Made by a program: the position numbers and the translations under genes
NCBI GenBank assembly: GCA_963377175.1
Contig: CAUJNA010001415.1
Coordinates: forward strand, 1 to 64,000
From: Effrenium voratum
Taxonomy: Eukaryota; Sar; Dinophyceae; Suessiales; Symbiodiniaceae
DNA length: 64,000 nucleotides
Reading direction: 5' to 3'
Shown: positions 30,339-42,010 of the stretch, piece after piece
Numbering within the stretch: position 1 is the stretch's first letter
Layout of the letters: each line of letters opens with the position of its first letter
The notes under the pieces: generated by a model
Seen by the model: the letters and a program-made list of their open reading frames with translations, nothing else
Databases searched by the model: none
Told to the model about the DNA's origin: nothing

Positions 30339-31332
30339 CCTTTGTGACCTTCGTCATGTTAACCTTGATGAGTCGAGTCCCAAGATCAAGTCCTACCATT
30401 CCTCCTTCAATGGACATGACTTTTCCTTTTAGCCATCTTCCTCCCTTGCTTCCATCGGAACGGATCTTGGATTTGTCTTCCTGCCAGTAAAATACCTTGT
30501 CCTTCACCTGAAGAGGCTTAGAACTCATTCGGAGATTTTGAGCAAGGTCTCGCCGGCTGTCTTCGGATTGACGTGCTTCTTGGAATGCTTGCTTGGACAG
30601 CTGCTTGATCTGGATGGCTGTCATCTCCTCCTCACTCCTGTCAATCGTCAGCTGAGTCGGTGTTGCGACATCAAGTTGGATGAGATCTGCTGGTCGTCTT
30701 CCGAATGCGAGCTCCAATGGTGTTCCACCCCCGTAGGTGACAGTCTGATTCCTGACAGTTGCAGCTGCCTTCACCAGCTGTCTATATGTCACTTTCTTCA
30801 GTGTTGCAGGTGCTGTGCCTGCCTTGATGGAACTTAGCATGATCTTGAGTTGTGCCTTCAGGAGTCGAACTGCAGCCTCAGCTCGATTTGGCCATGGTGT
30901 GTTCGGTCGCAAGGATATCGGTGTGATGTCAAGGGACTGATAGAAATGTTCCCATGTCTCTGTCACGAAGGCTTGATCTGCGACAACTGATTTGGGCTGC
31001 AAGTGGCACCGGTCAAAATAGTTCCTGAGGACAGTGATGTTCTCGACTTCGTGCGTAGTTGTCACTGCCTCTGCAGTGAGCAATGTTGTTGCTCCATCCA
31101 GGATGACAAAAACAATGATGTGTTCTCCTGTTCCAAGAGGAACTTGACAGTGATCAATGAATGTCATGTCACCAAAGGTGTCCGCTCGAAGCCCACTCGT
31201 CTTGCTTCGTGATGGTGCATGTTTTGCCGCTTGGCAAACTTCACATTCACTTCGGATTTTGTCAAATAGATCGACTGTGGATTTCGGCAAATGAAGTGAG
31301 CGAGTTCTAAATCGAAATTGATCTGTTGTCAT
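30304..31332 (-). CDS. Copia A integrase, open frame
   Basis: 342 codons without interruption. The N-terminal HHCC-like finger is SLHLPKSTVDLFDKI with CEVCQAAKHAPS. The core has MTFIDHCQVPLGTG (first Asp), KSVVADQAFVTETWEHF (second Asp) and TPWPNRAEAAVRLLKAQLK (Glu). After this come YRQLVKAAATVRNQ and GTPLELAFGRRPADL, then an SH3-like LQVKDKVFYWQEDKSK. It is part of a polyprotein, so the initial Met is nominal. Confidence 0.85.
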   Translation of the reverse strand: MTTDQFRFRTRSLHLPKSTVDLFDKIRSECEVCQAAKHAPSRSKTSGLRADTFGDMTFIDHCQVPLGTGEHIIVFVILDGATTLLTAEAVTTTHEVENITVLRNYFDRCHLQPKSVVADQAFVTETWEHFYQSLDITPISLRPNTPWPNRAEAAVRLLKAQLKIMLSSIKAGTAPATLKKVTYRQLVKAAATVRNQTVTYGGGTPLELAFGRRPADLIQLDVATPTQLTIDRSEEEMTAIQIKQLSKQAFQEARQSEDSRRDLAQNLRMSSKPLQVKDKVFYWQEDKSKIRSDGSKGGRWLKGKVMSIEGGMVGLDLGTRLIKVNMTKVTKDETFYYGETWN

Positions 31333-31341
31333 GTGATGATG

Positions 31342-32109
31342 CTAGAGGTGGAGCTTCTTCAACTCTTCGGGATTTGACAATCGCTTGTGGATTCTGCCTA
31401 GTGCAAGCGGAAGCGTTGTTGGTTCTTCTGAGGATGGTGCGAAAGGATCTGGCTCAATGGTCGACCGGCCCTTCTTCTCGATGATCCTGTCTGCTGCCGA
31501 TCCTGAGCCTGTTTCTTCGTCCTTAAGCGAATTGTCCGCGAAGGTGAAAATGGTCTTACCTATCCACAGGTTAATCATTGGTTTGTTTGCCTGGGATGTA
31601 AGTCTCCAACTGTCTTCTAGGATGTCTGGATCTCCACCTTCGGATGCATCAATGATTTCCGTAGTATGCTCTCGGCTGATGTTATCAGGATTGATTGGAC
31701 CTTCCTTGGCTCCATTTGGTGTGAACAGCGCCTTGCAAGGCGTGATGCGCACACGGATGAGCTGCTTGTTCTTCTTATCAAGGATCCAATGGTCCTGCTT
31801 TTGAGACCCAATGATTTTAGGAGTTGCTAGGTCCTCCTTCGTGTCGGATGATTTTGCTGCACAAACAATATCACTCTTGAAGATATCCCCGGAGGGAAAC
31901 TTGATGCTGTTGTCATCATCGTAGACGTAGTTGGTGAGGCCCTTGTGAGCAATTTCTCCATGCGCCTTCACTCTTGCAACTCCAGCTGGGTCGACTAGCG
32001 CATTTCCTGTACCGGATACTGGAACTGCTTGACGGTTCATGCCAAAAACCTTCCATGTGATCTTGTCACATTGAGGTGTACGCTCGATGGTCATGTAGAG
32101 GTTCCGCAT
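31342..32109 (-). CDS. Copia A spacer between protease and integrase
   Basis: An open stretch of 255 codons after the protease, starting RNLYMTIERTPQCDKITWKV and ending PEELKKLHL. No domain recognised beyond its expected location in the copia polyprotein. A stop separates it from the integrase frame by only a few bases, so one original gag-pol frame was probably broken here. Confidence 0.6.
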   Translation of the reverse strand: MRNLYMTIERTPQCDKITWKVFGMNRQAVPVSGTGNALVDPAGVARVKAHGEIAHKGLTNYVYDDDNSIKFPSGDIFKSDIVCAAKSSDTKEDLATPKIIGSQKQDHWILDKKNKQLIRVRITPCKALFTPNGAKEGPINPDNISREHTTEIIDASEGGDPDILEDSWRLTSQANKPMINLWIGKTIFTFADNSLKDEETGSGSAADRIIEKKGRSTIEPDPFAPSSEEPTTLPLALGRIHKRLSNPEELKKLHL

Positions 32110-32616
32110 CTGACTGATGCTGAGGACGATCGGTACAGTTCCTTGTTCAAGGACGTCGATGTTGGTACTGCGTGGAGGAGTTGTGTGATATCAAAGATGC
32201 AGGGTCCAATTTACCCTGGCGGTCTCTCCGTTTGCGAAAGTGAACTTGGTCTCGGCCGGGATGTACTGATAGGAGATGATGTCCTTCATGGGTTCGATGG
32301 CCTGAGTAAAACGCTGGGTTGCATGCCAGCTGCCCATGGATCTGGTACATCCGTTGTCCAGGATCGCATAGGTCGGATTGTGCTGAGGGTTGATGACAGG
32401 CGCCATCAGCTTTGTTGCCAAAAAGCTGTGATTTGTTGTGACGGACAAATTGTGTTCTGAAACTGCATCTGCTTGGATCAGCTTCCCGTGGATGGGCTCT
32501 TTCTCCTGATGCTCATATGCGTCACGGAATGCCATTAGCGCTTGTCCTGTGCTGGATATCTGTACCAGCCTTGTTCGTTCCATGTCCATGATTGATCCCA
32601 ATCTTGGTCTGCCCAA
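32110..32616 (-). pseudogene. Copia A aspartic protease
   Basis: The retropepsin-like active site is YAILDNGCTRSMGSW near 32330-32370, with Asp-Asn-Gly in place of the usual Asp-Ser/Thr-Gly. Element B has the same DNG, so this is probably a family trait. It is followed by FTFANGETARVNWTLHL. The frame breaks near 32190, before NIDVLEQGTVPI. Confidence 0.7.
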
Positions 32617-33904
32617 CCGGCATAGGTAGGCTCTGTGGATGGTGCAGTCTGCTGGATAGCGGGCTGCTCCTCCATGATGGCTGCAAACGTCTTGGATTTT
32701 CCTTTGTCATGTCCGCCTTTTCCTTTGCCATTCTCATAGGGTGGATAACCCTTGTTTCCATCATAGGGATATTGGAATATTGATTTTCCTTTCTTTCCCT
32801 TCTTTCCTTTGCCTTTTCCCCAATATGCCTGGTCGTAGGCCTGGTCGTAGGGATCATAGTTCTCATTGGCCATATTGGCCTTCCCGCCAGAACCACTTTT
32901 TCTGAAGGGTTTAAAGCCACCTCGTTGGTGACTGCCCTTTTTGTTCCCTGATTTTCCTTTTCCTTTTCTCTTCTTGAATCTGAAATTCCGCCCTGACACC
33001 TTTCTTGCTATGAACGCATCGTTCTCCTCGAGGACCCAGAATGTCTCTTCATCGTTGTTTGACATGAATCCTTCAAGTCCTTCTTCATCCTCAACCCAAA
33101 AGCCTTCTTCTCCTTCGTATTCACCTTGTTCGATGATGAAGAATGTATTGCTTCGGTTGCCTCCTTGAGGTCGGATGGATGGATCTTGAATGGATGTCCT
33201 GGTCGTGATGAAGAGTTCATGGTAATGCGTCTTCAGCATCTCATAGGAGTAGTTCTCTAGTGAAATGTTTCTCAATGACATTGCACTGGTCAGTCTTTCT
33301 CTCTGCTGATCTGACAATTCACTTTGAATAATGAAAAACTGCGCAATGAGATTATCCCCGAAAAAATGCGTCCCGCTGTCTGTCCTACATTCCCGTGATG
33401 TACTGTCTGAGGACTGTTGGATCACCCTCATCGAGCAGGACTGGAGGGCGGTTTCGAAATGATGGGGAATGTGCCGTGAAAACGGGCATCAAGTCCATCC
33501 ATGCTGCCAAGGATTTCGAATTTGAGGTAAACATGAGGAACTCTTGGTTCTGCCTTCTATGATTGAAGAAACTGAGGAGCCTGCACAGATACACGTTGGT
33601 CGCACCTTCCAAAAAGTACTTCTTCAGCGTGTTCTTGAAGTAGTTGACTCCTTCATCAGGATCTTGCAAAAGGTCATTTTGGAGGACTGCCTTGTACATA
33701 TAGGCATCTCCTGTGAGTCTGCTCTTGAGGTCCTCTCTTGGGTGCTTCCACCGTAGTGATTGTCACCCAGTCGTCCACGAGTTCTTTATATTTAAATTAG
33801 CTGACTTTTCCGTCGCACGATGGCGGCTGCTTGGCGGTCATCGGTAAATTGAGCGTTTCCTCCGTGTAGCCTGATGGTTTGGCCATACTTGAATAGGCGT
33901 CCAT
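32535..33904 (-). pseudogene. Copia A gag
   Basis: The ATG at 33904 reads MDAYSSMAKPSGYTEET, then KQPPS.DGKVS with a stop, VDDWVTITTVEAPKRG, and in the next frames LQNDLLQDPDEGVNYFKNTL. Further on are acidic (EGEEGFWVEDEEGLEGF) and Gly/Lys-rich basic regions (AYWGKGKGKKGKKGK) and a Trp-rich DQDWDQSWTWNEQGW segment. This acidic-then-GK-rich layout is a nucleocapsid without a classical zinc knuckle. At least three frame changes. Confidence 0.7.
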
Positions 33905-33956
33905 GAAGCCTTCTCCATCGGATGACATCTTCCCTTGGATCTCTGCAGGAAAACCT

Positions 33957-33970
33957 GCTCCGCTACCGCA
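33957..33970 (-). other. Candidate primer-binding site of copia A
   Basis: Minus strand TGCGGTAGCGGAGC directly after the LTR. It resembles the TGGTATCAGAGC type of copia primer site that pairs with initiator-Met tRNA. The equivalent in element B is at 50350-50361. Confidence 0.45.
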
Positions 33971-34262
33971 AATTGAAGCCCACTGCCGGGGTGCCTATCC
34001 CAGAACGGAACGGGTACCCTGTGCTAGTAGAGGTCGTTGATTTGGTCCCTGGATCGATTCCGAAAAAAGTCCAATATGCCAATATGGAGGATTGGAGGAT
34101 GGATTGTCCCTGGTGGCTTGTGTTGACTGCGAATCCTGTGAAGCGGTCTGCAAGCCTTTTTATCACTGCACCATGAGTCGAATGACTGTACAAATGACTT
34201 GAAGGGCCTTGAGCCATCATGTCAGCGGAGTGTGTGAATAGGTCAATGTGCAAGAAAAAGCA
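33971..34262 (-). repeat. 5' LTR of copia A
   Basis: About 290 bases that match 50059-50349 in the opposite orientation with about 90 percent identity by eye. Shared phrases include ccccctgtgttgct at the outer end and caccccggcagtgggc near the inner end. Confidence 0.8.
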
Positions 34263-34660
34263 ACACAGGGGGAGGGGGGGGGAGGGGGTTCGAGCGTGGC
34301 TAAAGCTGCACTTTGGTACGGTCATCTGTCTAAGGAACTTCTAAGCATGGCTCTAAAGATGAGCCAGTGCTTGGATGGGACCACTTTTCGCTTTCTGTCC
34401 TCTGCAGTCATGGATCCTACCCTATTGCGTGACTGTGCAACTGATGCTACCAGACACGGCTGTAGCGCTCATGCTTTATTCTATTGTCCTTTACTCCCGG
34501 ACAGCCTGAAGCCGCGGGAGCCGGCGGAACACTCCAACGGCGGTTAAATATTAACTTTCAGGCTCGTTCCCAAAAGAAAGACATGCTTTAAAAAAAATGA
34601 TTGCGCCAGTGTTCCATTGCGTGTCTGCGCGGCGCCGAAATGAACTGTTCTGTCGTTCTC
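34263..34660. other. Spacer, no gene recognised
   Basis: Contains a G-run (gggggaggggggggag) at 34267-34287. No protein motif, RNA or repeat family was recognised. Confidence 0.4.
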
Positions 34661-34663
34661 CCC

Positions 34664-36441
34664 TCACCCCTGCGTCTTCCCTCTTTCTTCGACTTTGGCG
34701 ACTGCAAGCGTCTGGTTGATCATAGCTTCTTTCTGATTAAAGTAACCAAGCATAAGAAATCCCAACCCGGAGGGCCGAACCAGCTCCGTCCCTGCATCCG
34801 GATCGCCGCAGCGGAAGTCGGCCGTGTTCAGGGAGCAGCAATTCAACCCCACGGCCCAGAAGTCATAGTTCTCCAGCGGCAGGACGGCACCAAAGGCGCC
34901 AGAGCTGATAGGCGCAACGCAGTAGGTCTCGATGTTCTTGAAAGCCATGGACCTCCTGGCAAAGAGCAAAGACATATCTATCATGTACATTAGCATACGC
35001 ATTTTTATCATGATCTTGATGGGTTACGCAATAGTGCTGCACAATGCTGCACAATGCTACACAATGCTACACAATGCTACACAATGCTACACAATGCTAC
35101 ACAATGCTACACGACTTTCTGCGCGACGCTCCTGATGTCCAGCACGGAGGTCTTGCCGAAGAAGGCGCGGCCGGACGACATCACCTCCTCCCCCGTCCAG
35201 CTTGGGCTCACCTCCGGCTCTTTGGTCCAGTTTGAGTTTCGAAAGCCAACACTCGAGGCCTCAGGAAGGATGTCCAGGTTAGCGTACTGGCAGTACCTCG
35301 CAGACATCTGTTCTCGACACATCTCAATATCTCACACTGGGGGCATGCTCAACAGAATCAAAGGCTCAAGTGTCGACTCGAGTCTTTCAGCATCCGGCGG
35401 TTGGGTAGTGGCCGCGAAGTTTAAATTCCCGAAGACCACCTGCCAAATGGCCGCCGCTTCTGAAGTCGCAGGGCTCTTGCAAACTGCATCGTGCTTCGTT
35501 TGATATGCGCAGGTGTGTGCACGTGAACATGTCTGTATATCATAACATGCCGCGCTAAACTTGACACCACTTGCGCGCGTTACACGGTAAGACACTTGGG
35601 GTGTCCCTGACTCCCCATCATCTGACCCTAGTTCCGCTGCAACCTCCTGATGTTTCACAAAGGCAGGCTTGTCTGCTGCTTTTGACGCTTACCACCCTGG
35701 CGTTGCGTTCCTCTCTGACTGGCGGCGTAAGCCGCTTGATGTCTGGCCCGTCACGCGCTTACTCTGGCATGTAAAATGCTGCGCGGCTCGGCGGTGCGCT
35801 CTCTTCCGGTGTGGGCTATCTGTACCAGTGCTCTCCTGCGCAATGCACTTCTGCTGGACGCTGTGCTAAGGTGGTGTGTGTGTGTGTGTGTGACGCTGCT
35901 GGCTCCGGTGTTGTTGGCGGTGTCTGCTTTCCTCCCAATCTTGCGTGCGTGGGCTCGTTGAATCACTTGAAGTGCTTTGGTAGTGTTGTGCCTTTCTTGA
36001 TTCTGAAACAAGCTCTCCTTGCCACATCTGCGCCGCATTCTGTGTGAGTTGTCCATTGCTTGACACTTGTCCTCATCATGGGATGGTTGGTCTCCTGCGG
36101 TCCTCAAGTTGCTCTTTTGGGACTGGCTGCTGTATCCTTTGGTTGTGTGGGAAGCATCGTCTGCGTGCTCTCCCTTGTAACTGTTGTCGTTGTTCCCGTA
36201 GCCACCGAACCGTAGCTTTTGCCCTTGCGGTTTTTTCTTTTCCCTTGCTTGCCTGTTGCTCACTCCCTTTGTCTCGTTCCTGCTGTTGTGTGTGGAGACG
36301 CTACTGTGTTGATCTGGGCGCTCAGTTCTACCTTTTCCTCTAGGGGAAACACAGAAGTCAGGTTCAAACAGGCCTTGATGTACAAAGGGCCAAGGATGCA
36401 GGCGCACACATGTGTTGAACAGCTTGAGATGTGTACATTTG

Positions 36442-36472
<31 letters not shown>

Positions 36473-36834
36473 GTAGTGTTCTATGCGCGGGTGTGTACAT
36501 GTTGAAATTTGTTGATCGTTGGGCTCTAAATCCAACCGGCCCCGCCCCCAGCAACCACGCCACGGCCATCGTCACCTCGCGTGTTACAGCACGGCATGCC
36601 AGCCATGCACACAACCGAATGTGTTCATGTCTTCGAGTCTTTGGGGGCCGCACAAAGAGGAAGGAGAACCAGCTCGGCTCTTGGAAGCTCTTGGCAGAAC
36701 GCAAAGACATCCTGAGAGGCTACAAGCCAGGTGTTCCAAGCCCGAGACACGCCAAGAGTCCATCCCAGCGCAGCCAACAGCAAGGCAGCAAGCGCCACCA
36801 GCGTGTAAGTCAATGTTGCGCGGTAAAAGTGCAA
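34664..36834 (-). CDS. Probable host gene: single-pass membrane protein with CVAP...DFWAVG-CC motif, several exons
   Basis: On the minus strand three coding islands appear in order. About 36834-36740: a hydrophobic segment ([17 protein letters not shown]) suitable for a membrane anchor. About 35220-35110: [15 protein letters not shown] and [13 protein letters not shown]. About 34960-34690: after an AG border, [47 protein letters not shown] and [15 protein letters not shown]. The CVAP / FWAVG-CC wording matches, from memory, a large uncharacterised membrane protein family of dinoflagellates. Between islands lie simple repeats and intron-like DNA. The borders are approximate and the function is unknown. 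Confidence 0.5.
35031..35110. repeat. Decamer tandem repeat ACAATGCTAC
   Basis: Seven to eight near-perfect copies of acaatgctac/acaatgctgc, located in the proposed intron of the membrane-protein gene. Confidence 0.95.
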
Positions 36835-36839
36835 CTCAC

Positions 36840-38100
36840 ACGACCTTCAGCTCGTGGCGCATCCGGGCTGTATGAAAAGGCACAAGGCAACACAAGCAAC
36901 GCGTGAGTGTGAGCCAAAACTCAGGTCCTGGCAGCAGCGCATAGATGCCACAGAAGTACAGCCATGGAAGGAACAAGCACCTCACGAAACACTTGAACCA
37001 AATCAGTCGCAGCCTCGTACAATCTTAGCTCAGATGCTGAAAGACTGGCAGCACGTCCAGCCTCATAGGCGCTCGCACAAGCGTGCGTTGGAAAATTGTG
37101 TGGCGCTTAAACATTGAAGGAATGTCCAGGCGAAGCTGACCCTTGCCCTGCGGTCGAGCGAACACACGCGTCTTTCTTGGTTTTTTGCTTTTAGACTCGA
37201 GTTGTGTATTTGTTTTTGGAGAAGTGGCCCTAAAAAGCAAAACTGAAGGAAAACTAAACACCAACAAAAACCGTGACTAAAAGAAAACAAAAATGTGACT
37301 GAAAACAATGATCTGCACTCGGAAATCGTTTTTGGTTTTCTCGATGTTTTGTGTTTCTTGGGTTTCGTTCAGTTTTTTGGCTTTTGCAACGTAATGCTTG
37401 CATATATCGAAGAAAAAGCTCTAAAAACGTGTTTTTAGCACTTCGTAAGAGTTGGACACAAGGTACACATGCAGGCTTTATATCATGACCTGTTCAACTG
37501 GAACGCACCAGGAAGCAGAACCTGGTCAAGGGTGTCCTTCACTCTCATGATTCTGCATCTAACATATACGTACAAAAACCATACAAACTGCGACACTAGG
37601 TAGTCTAGCAAGGAAATGGCATAGCTGCAATACACACGAATAGTTAAAATGCCTATGACACAAAAAAGGCAGATCATGGGGGTTGACCATATATATCTTT
37701 ATATGTTTATTTATATACTAGTTCATTTGTGTTGTGTGGCGCTTGGCTTGGACACTGGGCACCTGGGAACCCGTCCTCTGCCGAAATGCCTTCGGACGCA
37801 GTCCGGGCCTTGCCGCAAACGGCGCCGGTCCATCAACGTTCTTTTGGGGTTGGTTTCCGCCGACCCCCCCTTGTCTGCAAGGGCGAGGCGCACTGGAAGG
37901 GTGGTGGTCAGAATCGTAATCATTCCTGCTGGGTCCTCATCATCACCATTTCTAGCAGTGATGACCATTGGCAGTAATCATCACTACGCATCTCCAGCAT
38001 ATGATGATACTCATTTGCTTGCAATGCTGGGGATCATCAGGGCAAGCTACCATCACATCAGCCGTCGTCATTCTTGTGTGGATTGCGGATGTGACGTTAA
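36840..38100. other. Intergenic or intronic stretch
   Basis: No recognisable gene. A run of TA repeats lies at 36442-36461, just before. Homology-free open frames occur on both strands. Confidence 0.4.
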
Positions 38101-38102
38101 AC

Positions 38103-38184
<82 letters not shown>
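38103..38184. repeat. (ATC)n microsatellite, about 27 units
   Basis: A perfect triplet run. Poly-Ser, poly-His and poly-Asp frames over it are artefacts. Confidence 0.97.
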
Positions 38185-38185
<1 letters not shown>

Positions 38186-38394
38186 CTTGCTGGTGATGCT
38201 GCGGATGCGTAGGCATAGTGATTCGACAAAATCACGGCAAAACCATGTCCTGAGCCCTCAAAACAAAAAAGTGCTAAAATTGGCTGCGGCAATTCATTTT
38301 ACGGGGGTTGTTTCCGGGGGCTCGGGACTCGGTAGAAACACAAAAGCAGGCACAAGCCGCCGAAAAAACCAGCAACATGCAAACAAGGGCGGAA

Positions 38395-38660
38395 AAGAAA
38401 AGGCAGGCAGGCGGGCGGGCGGGCGGGCAGGCAGCCAGGCAGACAGCTAGAAAGACAAAAGGCAAGGCGGACAATAACGGCCCAAAATAGGGGAGGGTGT
38501 GTGGGTGTGTGTGTGAGGGTTTGTTTGGGTGGGCGTGGGTGGGCGGGCGAGTGTTGCTGGGTGGCAGGTGGGGTGGGGCATTCATCCACCCATCCACATT
38601 CAGCCAGCCATCCATCAATCCCATCCAGCCAGCCAGCCAGCCATCCTTCATCCATCCATC
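38395..38660. repeat. Cluster of simple repeats (GGCG/GGCA, GTGG, CATC/CAGC)
   Basis: Runs of ggcaggcgggcggg (38399-38440), ggtgtgtgtg/gggtgggcg (38500-38580) and ccatccatccagccagccag (38581-38670). No gene. Confidence 0.85.
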
Positions 38661-38670
38661 TATCCCACGC

Positions 38671-41400
38671 GGGACAAATGCGAAGCGAGAAACTCAAGTC
38701 ACACCAAAGCAACCCGCCGTTTTTTGGGTCACTCTATGTTGAACACGTAGCCGCATCAAAACATGTCAAAATTCAAGAAGGGCCATACAAACAATTGTGC
38801 ATTGCAGCCATGCCTGGAGAGGTAACCAGGCGATGGTTTCATCCTGCAGACTCGCATGAACGCAAGACAAGCCAAGCCAAGCCGCGTCCTTGGTTCGCTA
38901 CCGGCGTGCCATTTGCCAGCAGGCACGAAGGCTTGGGCCAAATGGGCCAAACGACGCGAGGAAACGAGGCTGACGCCATGCCGCGTCGAGAGCGTGCATA
39001 TGGAGCGCCGGTGGCACAAAGTGACCCGTTTCACATCTTTTGCGGCATCCGCCTGCAAATGGACCAGCCGTACGTTGCGCGTCATCTCATCGCAGCGACT
39101 TGACCTGGCAAAAACTCATAACACCAGGTGGCCAGCCTTCAGTGACATGACCAGGACAGTTTCAAGCTATGGCAACTCTTGTGGGTTGAAGGAACGCTTT
39201 CAAGCGGAACTCCATACGCCAGGCCAGGCAACACTGGCAACCTGGTATCGTTCAAGCAAGTCGTCCCTGGACCTCTCGACGCATAAGCTGCAGGTGAGGC
39301 CTTTCGCATCTTGTAGTTGCAGTAGTCTCCAGGGGCCAGCTCGTGCTTGCCGCGCCACATGCGTCTCTTCAAGATCTGGCAATGGCACCAGACTCTTGCA
39401 CGTCTACCCAAAATACAAGAATGGAATAAACACCGGTCACGGTGCAGACGCCTGAAACTTGGGAACTGCGTAATATTTGTCATGGGTTGCAACAATTCTA
39501 CATTCACGCGATCGGTTTAAGCGCCTATGGCGCGCGTAGGGTTGGTGGTGTTGGTTCTTTCAGGCGGGCTTAAAGGTCGGTTCAGGCAGGCTTTCAGGTT
39601 AAGCTCAGTTGGGACAGGGTGGCGTGGGGCTCAGAGTGGGTCTTGTTGTTGGATTGGTGTGGACGAACGGATGGATGGATGAACGGATGGAAGCGACCTG
39701 GTGCCATCTCAGTCGATTGTCAACTCTGGTTGGAGTTTCCATGCTGACTCTGCCCTGAGCGCTTGGAAGGGCATGTCGCCGGTTCCACATCTTGTCCAAG
39801 AACCCGAGTCCAAAGCCCCACCTTCACCCGGAGAAAAAGGCAACGGCAAAGCCAGCTGTGCGGTCGCCACCAAAAGCGAAAGCCAGCCCGGAAAACAACT
39901 AGAAACAAAGACAAGAAGGACTGAACAAATGACATCTTCTCGCAAAGCAGCGCCTTCTTTCCGCTTCTGGTGGCAGCGCGTGCCAAAAGCGAGCCTAGAG
40001 CAACAGGGATGCCTTCGTCACCGCTGCAGCTCAAAGAAGACAGCCGACGCAAGAAATAAAAATACACTTTAAGGAAAAAAGAAAAGAAAGCCAATGTTGC
40101 GTGCGACGAATGCTCTTTGGGCCGTGGCAAGTGCGGAACTTCTTTCGCTTGGTCCAGCCCTCGCTTCGATCTGGCAGGGACGAGTCTTGTCGAGTCTTGT
40201 CGAGTCTTGTCAAACATCAAATGCGTCAAATGCGCCTCGCTTGGTGCGCTTCTTGTTAAACATTGCCACCTCAAAGCTTGGACTCGCGCTGCGCACTTCC
40301 GTGACCTGAGAGCACGGCGTTGACCTCCCGTGCACCTTCGAGAGAAGGAACCTCCGGGCCAGCCAAGAGGGAACCACCTGCGAAGTCGCCTCAGAGCTCC
40401 GAGCTCCGGCCTCTCTCTGCCTCCTGCCTCCCTCTGCTCTGCGCTCTGCGCGCCTTCCACATCTCCCTTTGCCTCGCAAGGGAGAAGCTGAAACTCGAAA
40501 GCCGACAGAATCCAACAAAGGCAGCGTCTGGCACGCCGAAGCTCGAGGGGGTCGAAGTCGGAGTTGAAGGAGCCATGAAGCACCTTAGCCATCTCGGGAA
40601 AAATATCTGCACTTTGCTCATCGGAGTGGCAACCTTTGCCTCAGCTCCCGGCTGCTGCAGCATACGCAGCCTCAGCTGCTCACGCACCCATGCCAAGCAC
40701 GAGGCTCAAGGCAGCGGCGATGCCAAGAGGGCGAAAAGGAAAACGAGGCCTAAGGTCAAAAGCAATCAAAACACGCAGATACATCAGACACGTCGGAATC
40801 GGATACGGAAGGCACTCCCGCCTCCTTTCGCCATGGCTTGGCTCTACCCCACCCGGAAACACGCTTGGGCCACCTGCAAGGCCCTGCCACGGACGCGATT
40901 TGAGCCAGAAGCCTTGGGGTTCCACAGCGCAGCGCGGCACGCAAACGCTTTTTGGGCAACTTGGTTTTGGCCATGCTCGTGCGCACAACCGGCTCAAACG
41001 CAGCACCACTTGTCACGGCCTCAGAGCGTTTTTTTGCCCGCATTCGAGGAAAGTAAAAGAATAAAAATAATGTGAATCCAAGAAGAAGAAAAAAACCAAG
41101 ATCTTCTACCCCCTGTCCCCCAGATCTTCTCCTCCCTTTCAACCCCTTTTCCCCACTAAGAGATTTTCCCCCTTTCCCCTCCTAAGACCTTTTTGATTGA
41201 AGGGACATAAAAGGAAATAAAGGGACAGGAAGGGAAGTGAAGGAAAGTGAAGGAAAGTGAAGGAAAGTGAAGGGAAATGAAGGGAACTGCAGGGAACTGA
41301 AGGGAACTGAGTGGAAATGAGTGAAGGGACATGAAGGGAAATGAAAGCTTAAGGGCAAAAGAAAACAATAAGTGAATAAGAGAAAAGGCGAAGAAACCGA
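38671..41400. other. Gene-poor region with unassigned open frames
   Basis: The longest frames, 39720-40592 minus (290 codons) and 40320-41075 plus (251 codons), overlap on opposite strands and show no motif I recognise. Minor exons may be present. At 40187-40208, gtcgagtctt is repeated three times. Confidence 0.3.
41215..41345. repeat. GGAAGTGAAGGAA-type microsatellite
   Basis: Purine-rich decamer-like units (agtgaaggaa, aactgaaggg) repeat about ten times. Confidence 0.9.
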
Positions 41401-41439
41401 GAATAGGCACAAATCACGTCGGCCCACCTTGCTTGCAGC

Positions 41440-42010
41440 GCTCATCCAGCGCGTCCTCCGCGGAGGAGGCCTCGTCGACGGAATGTGTGAGCCGGAGTCA
41501 AGCGAGTTGATATGAAAAGAAAAGAAAACGCCTACAAAATTGAAAGGAAATATCGAAAAATTAAGTAAACTAAGAAAAGTAAAGAAGGAGAAGACAAACG
41601 GAGGCTCGCAGAGTTGAGCAATTGAACATCTGACAAGTTTTTCTGACTTCCCTTCTCGCGCACGACTGTGCGCCTTAGACAGCTTCTTGGTGACGACCTC
41701 AGATCTCAGAACAGAGCTGTGTGCATTGCTGTGCATTGCCTCTCCTTCGTTTCACAGATTGCATCCATTCACTGCATTCACACTCCAGTCTGCATGGTCT
41801 TCGATTGTTCAATTGTCATCAATGTCTCACTTGCTTTTCCCACTCCATTCTCGCCCCTCTCTCTCTCTCTCTCTCTGTCTCTCCTTGTCTTGTCTTTTTT
41901 CTTCTCGCCTTGTAGCCCCACATGCCGGTCTTCTCACGAACGCTGACCGTCTTGGCCTGCTTCTTCAGGCGCTTGTCCAGCTGCCTGCGGAAAGGGAGGC
42001 CGAAGAAAAC
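41440..42010 (-). CDS. Candidate host exons (gene unknown)
   Basis: Three minus-strand islands look exonic. About 42005-41925 reads RRQLDKRLKKQAKTVSVREK and TGMWGYK, ending at AAG/GCGAG, compatible with the GC donors used by dinoflagellates. About 41715-41640 reads LRSEVVTKKLSKAHSRAREG. About 41500-41438 reads THSVDEASSAEDALDERCKQ, ending at AAG/GTGGGC. Charged and probably helical. They could belong to the same gene as the 45.2-45.5 kb exon, but nothing proves it. Confidence 0.35.

Larger units (their letters stand above)
28836..34262 (-). mobile_element. Ty1/copia element A with methyltransferase-like domain, 3'-truncated
   Basis: In minus-strand order: LTR (about 34262-33970), a primer-binding-site-like TGCGGTAGCGGAGC (33970-33957), leader, gag from 33904, protease, integrase, then a methyltransferase-like domain, ending at 28836 inside the viral ATPase. 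RT and RNase H are missing, as is the 3' LTR. Element B (50.06-60.3 kb) is a second member of the same family. Confidence 0.85.

Noticed and set aside
37649..38292. Poly-Ser, poly-His and poly-Asp proteins
   Set aside because: The homopolymers come from the (ATC)n triplet run, with no supported coding flank.
39720..40592. 290-codon minus-strand frame overlapping a 251-codon plus-strand frame
   Set aside because: Opposite overlapping frames without motifs are expected in stop-poor DNA of this composition. I could not choose either as a gene.
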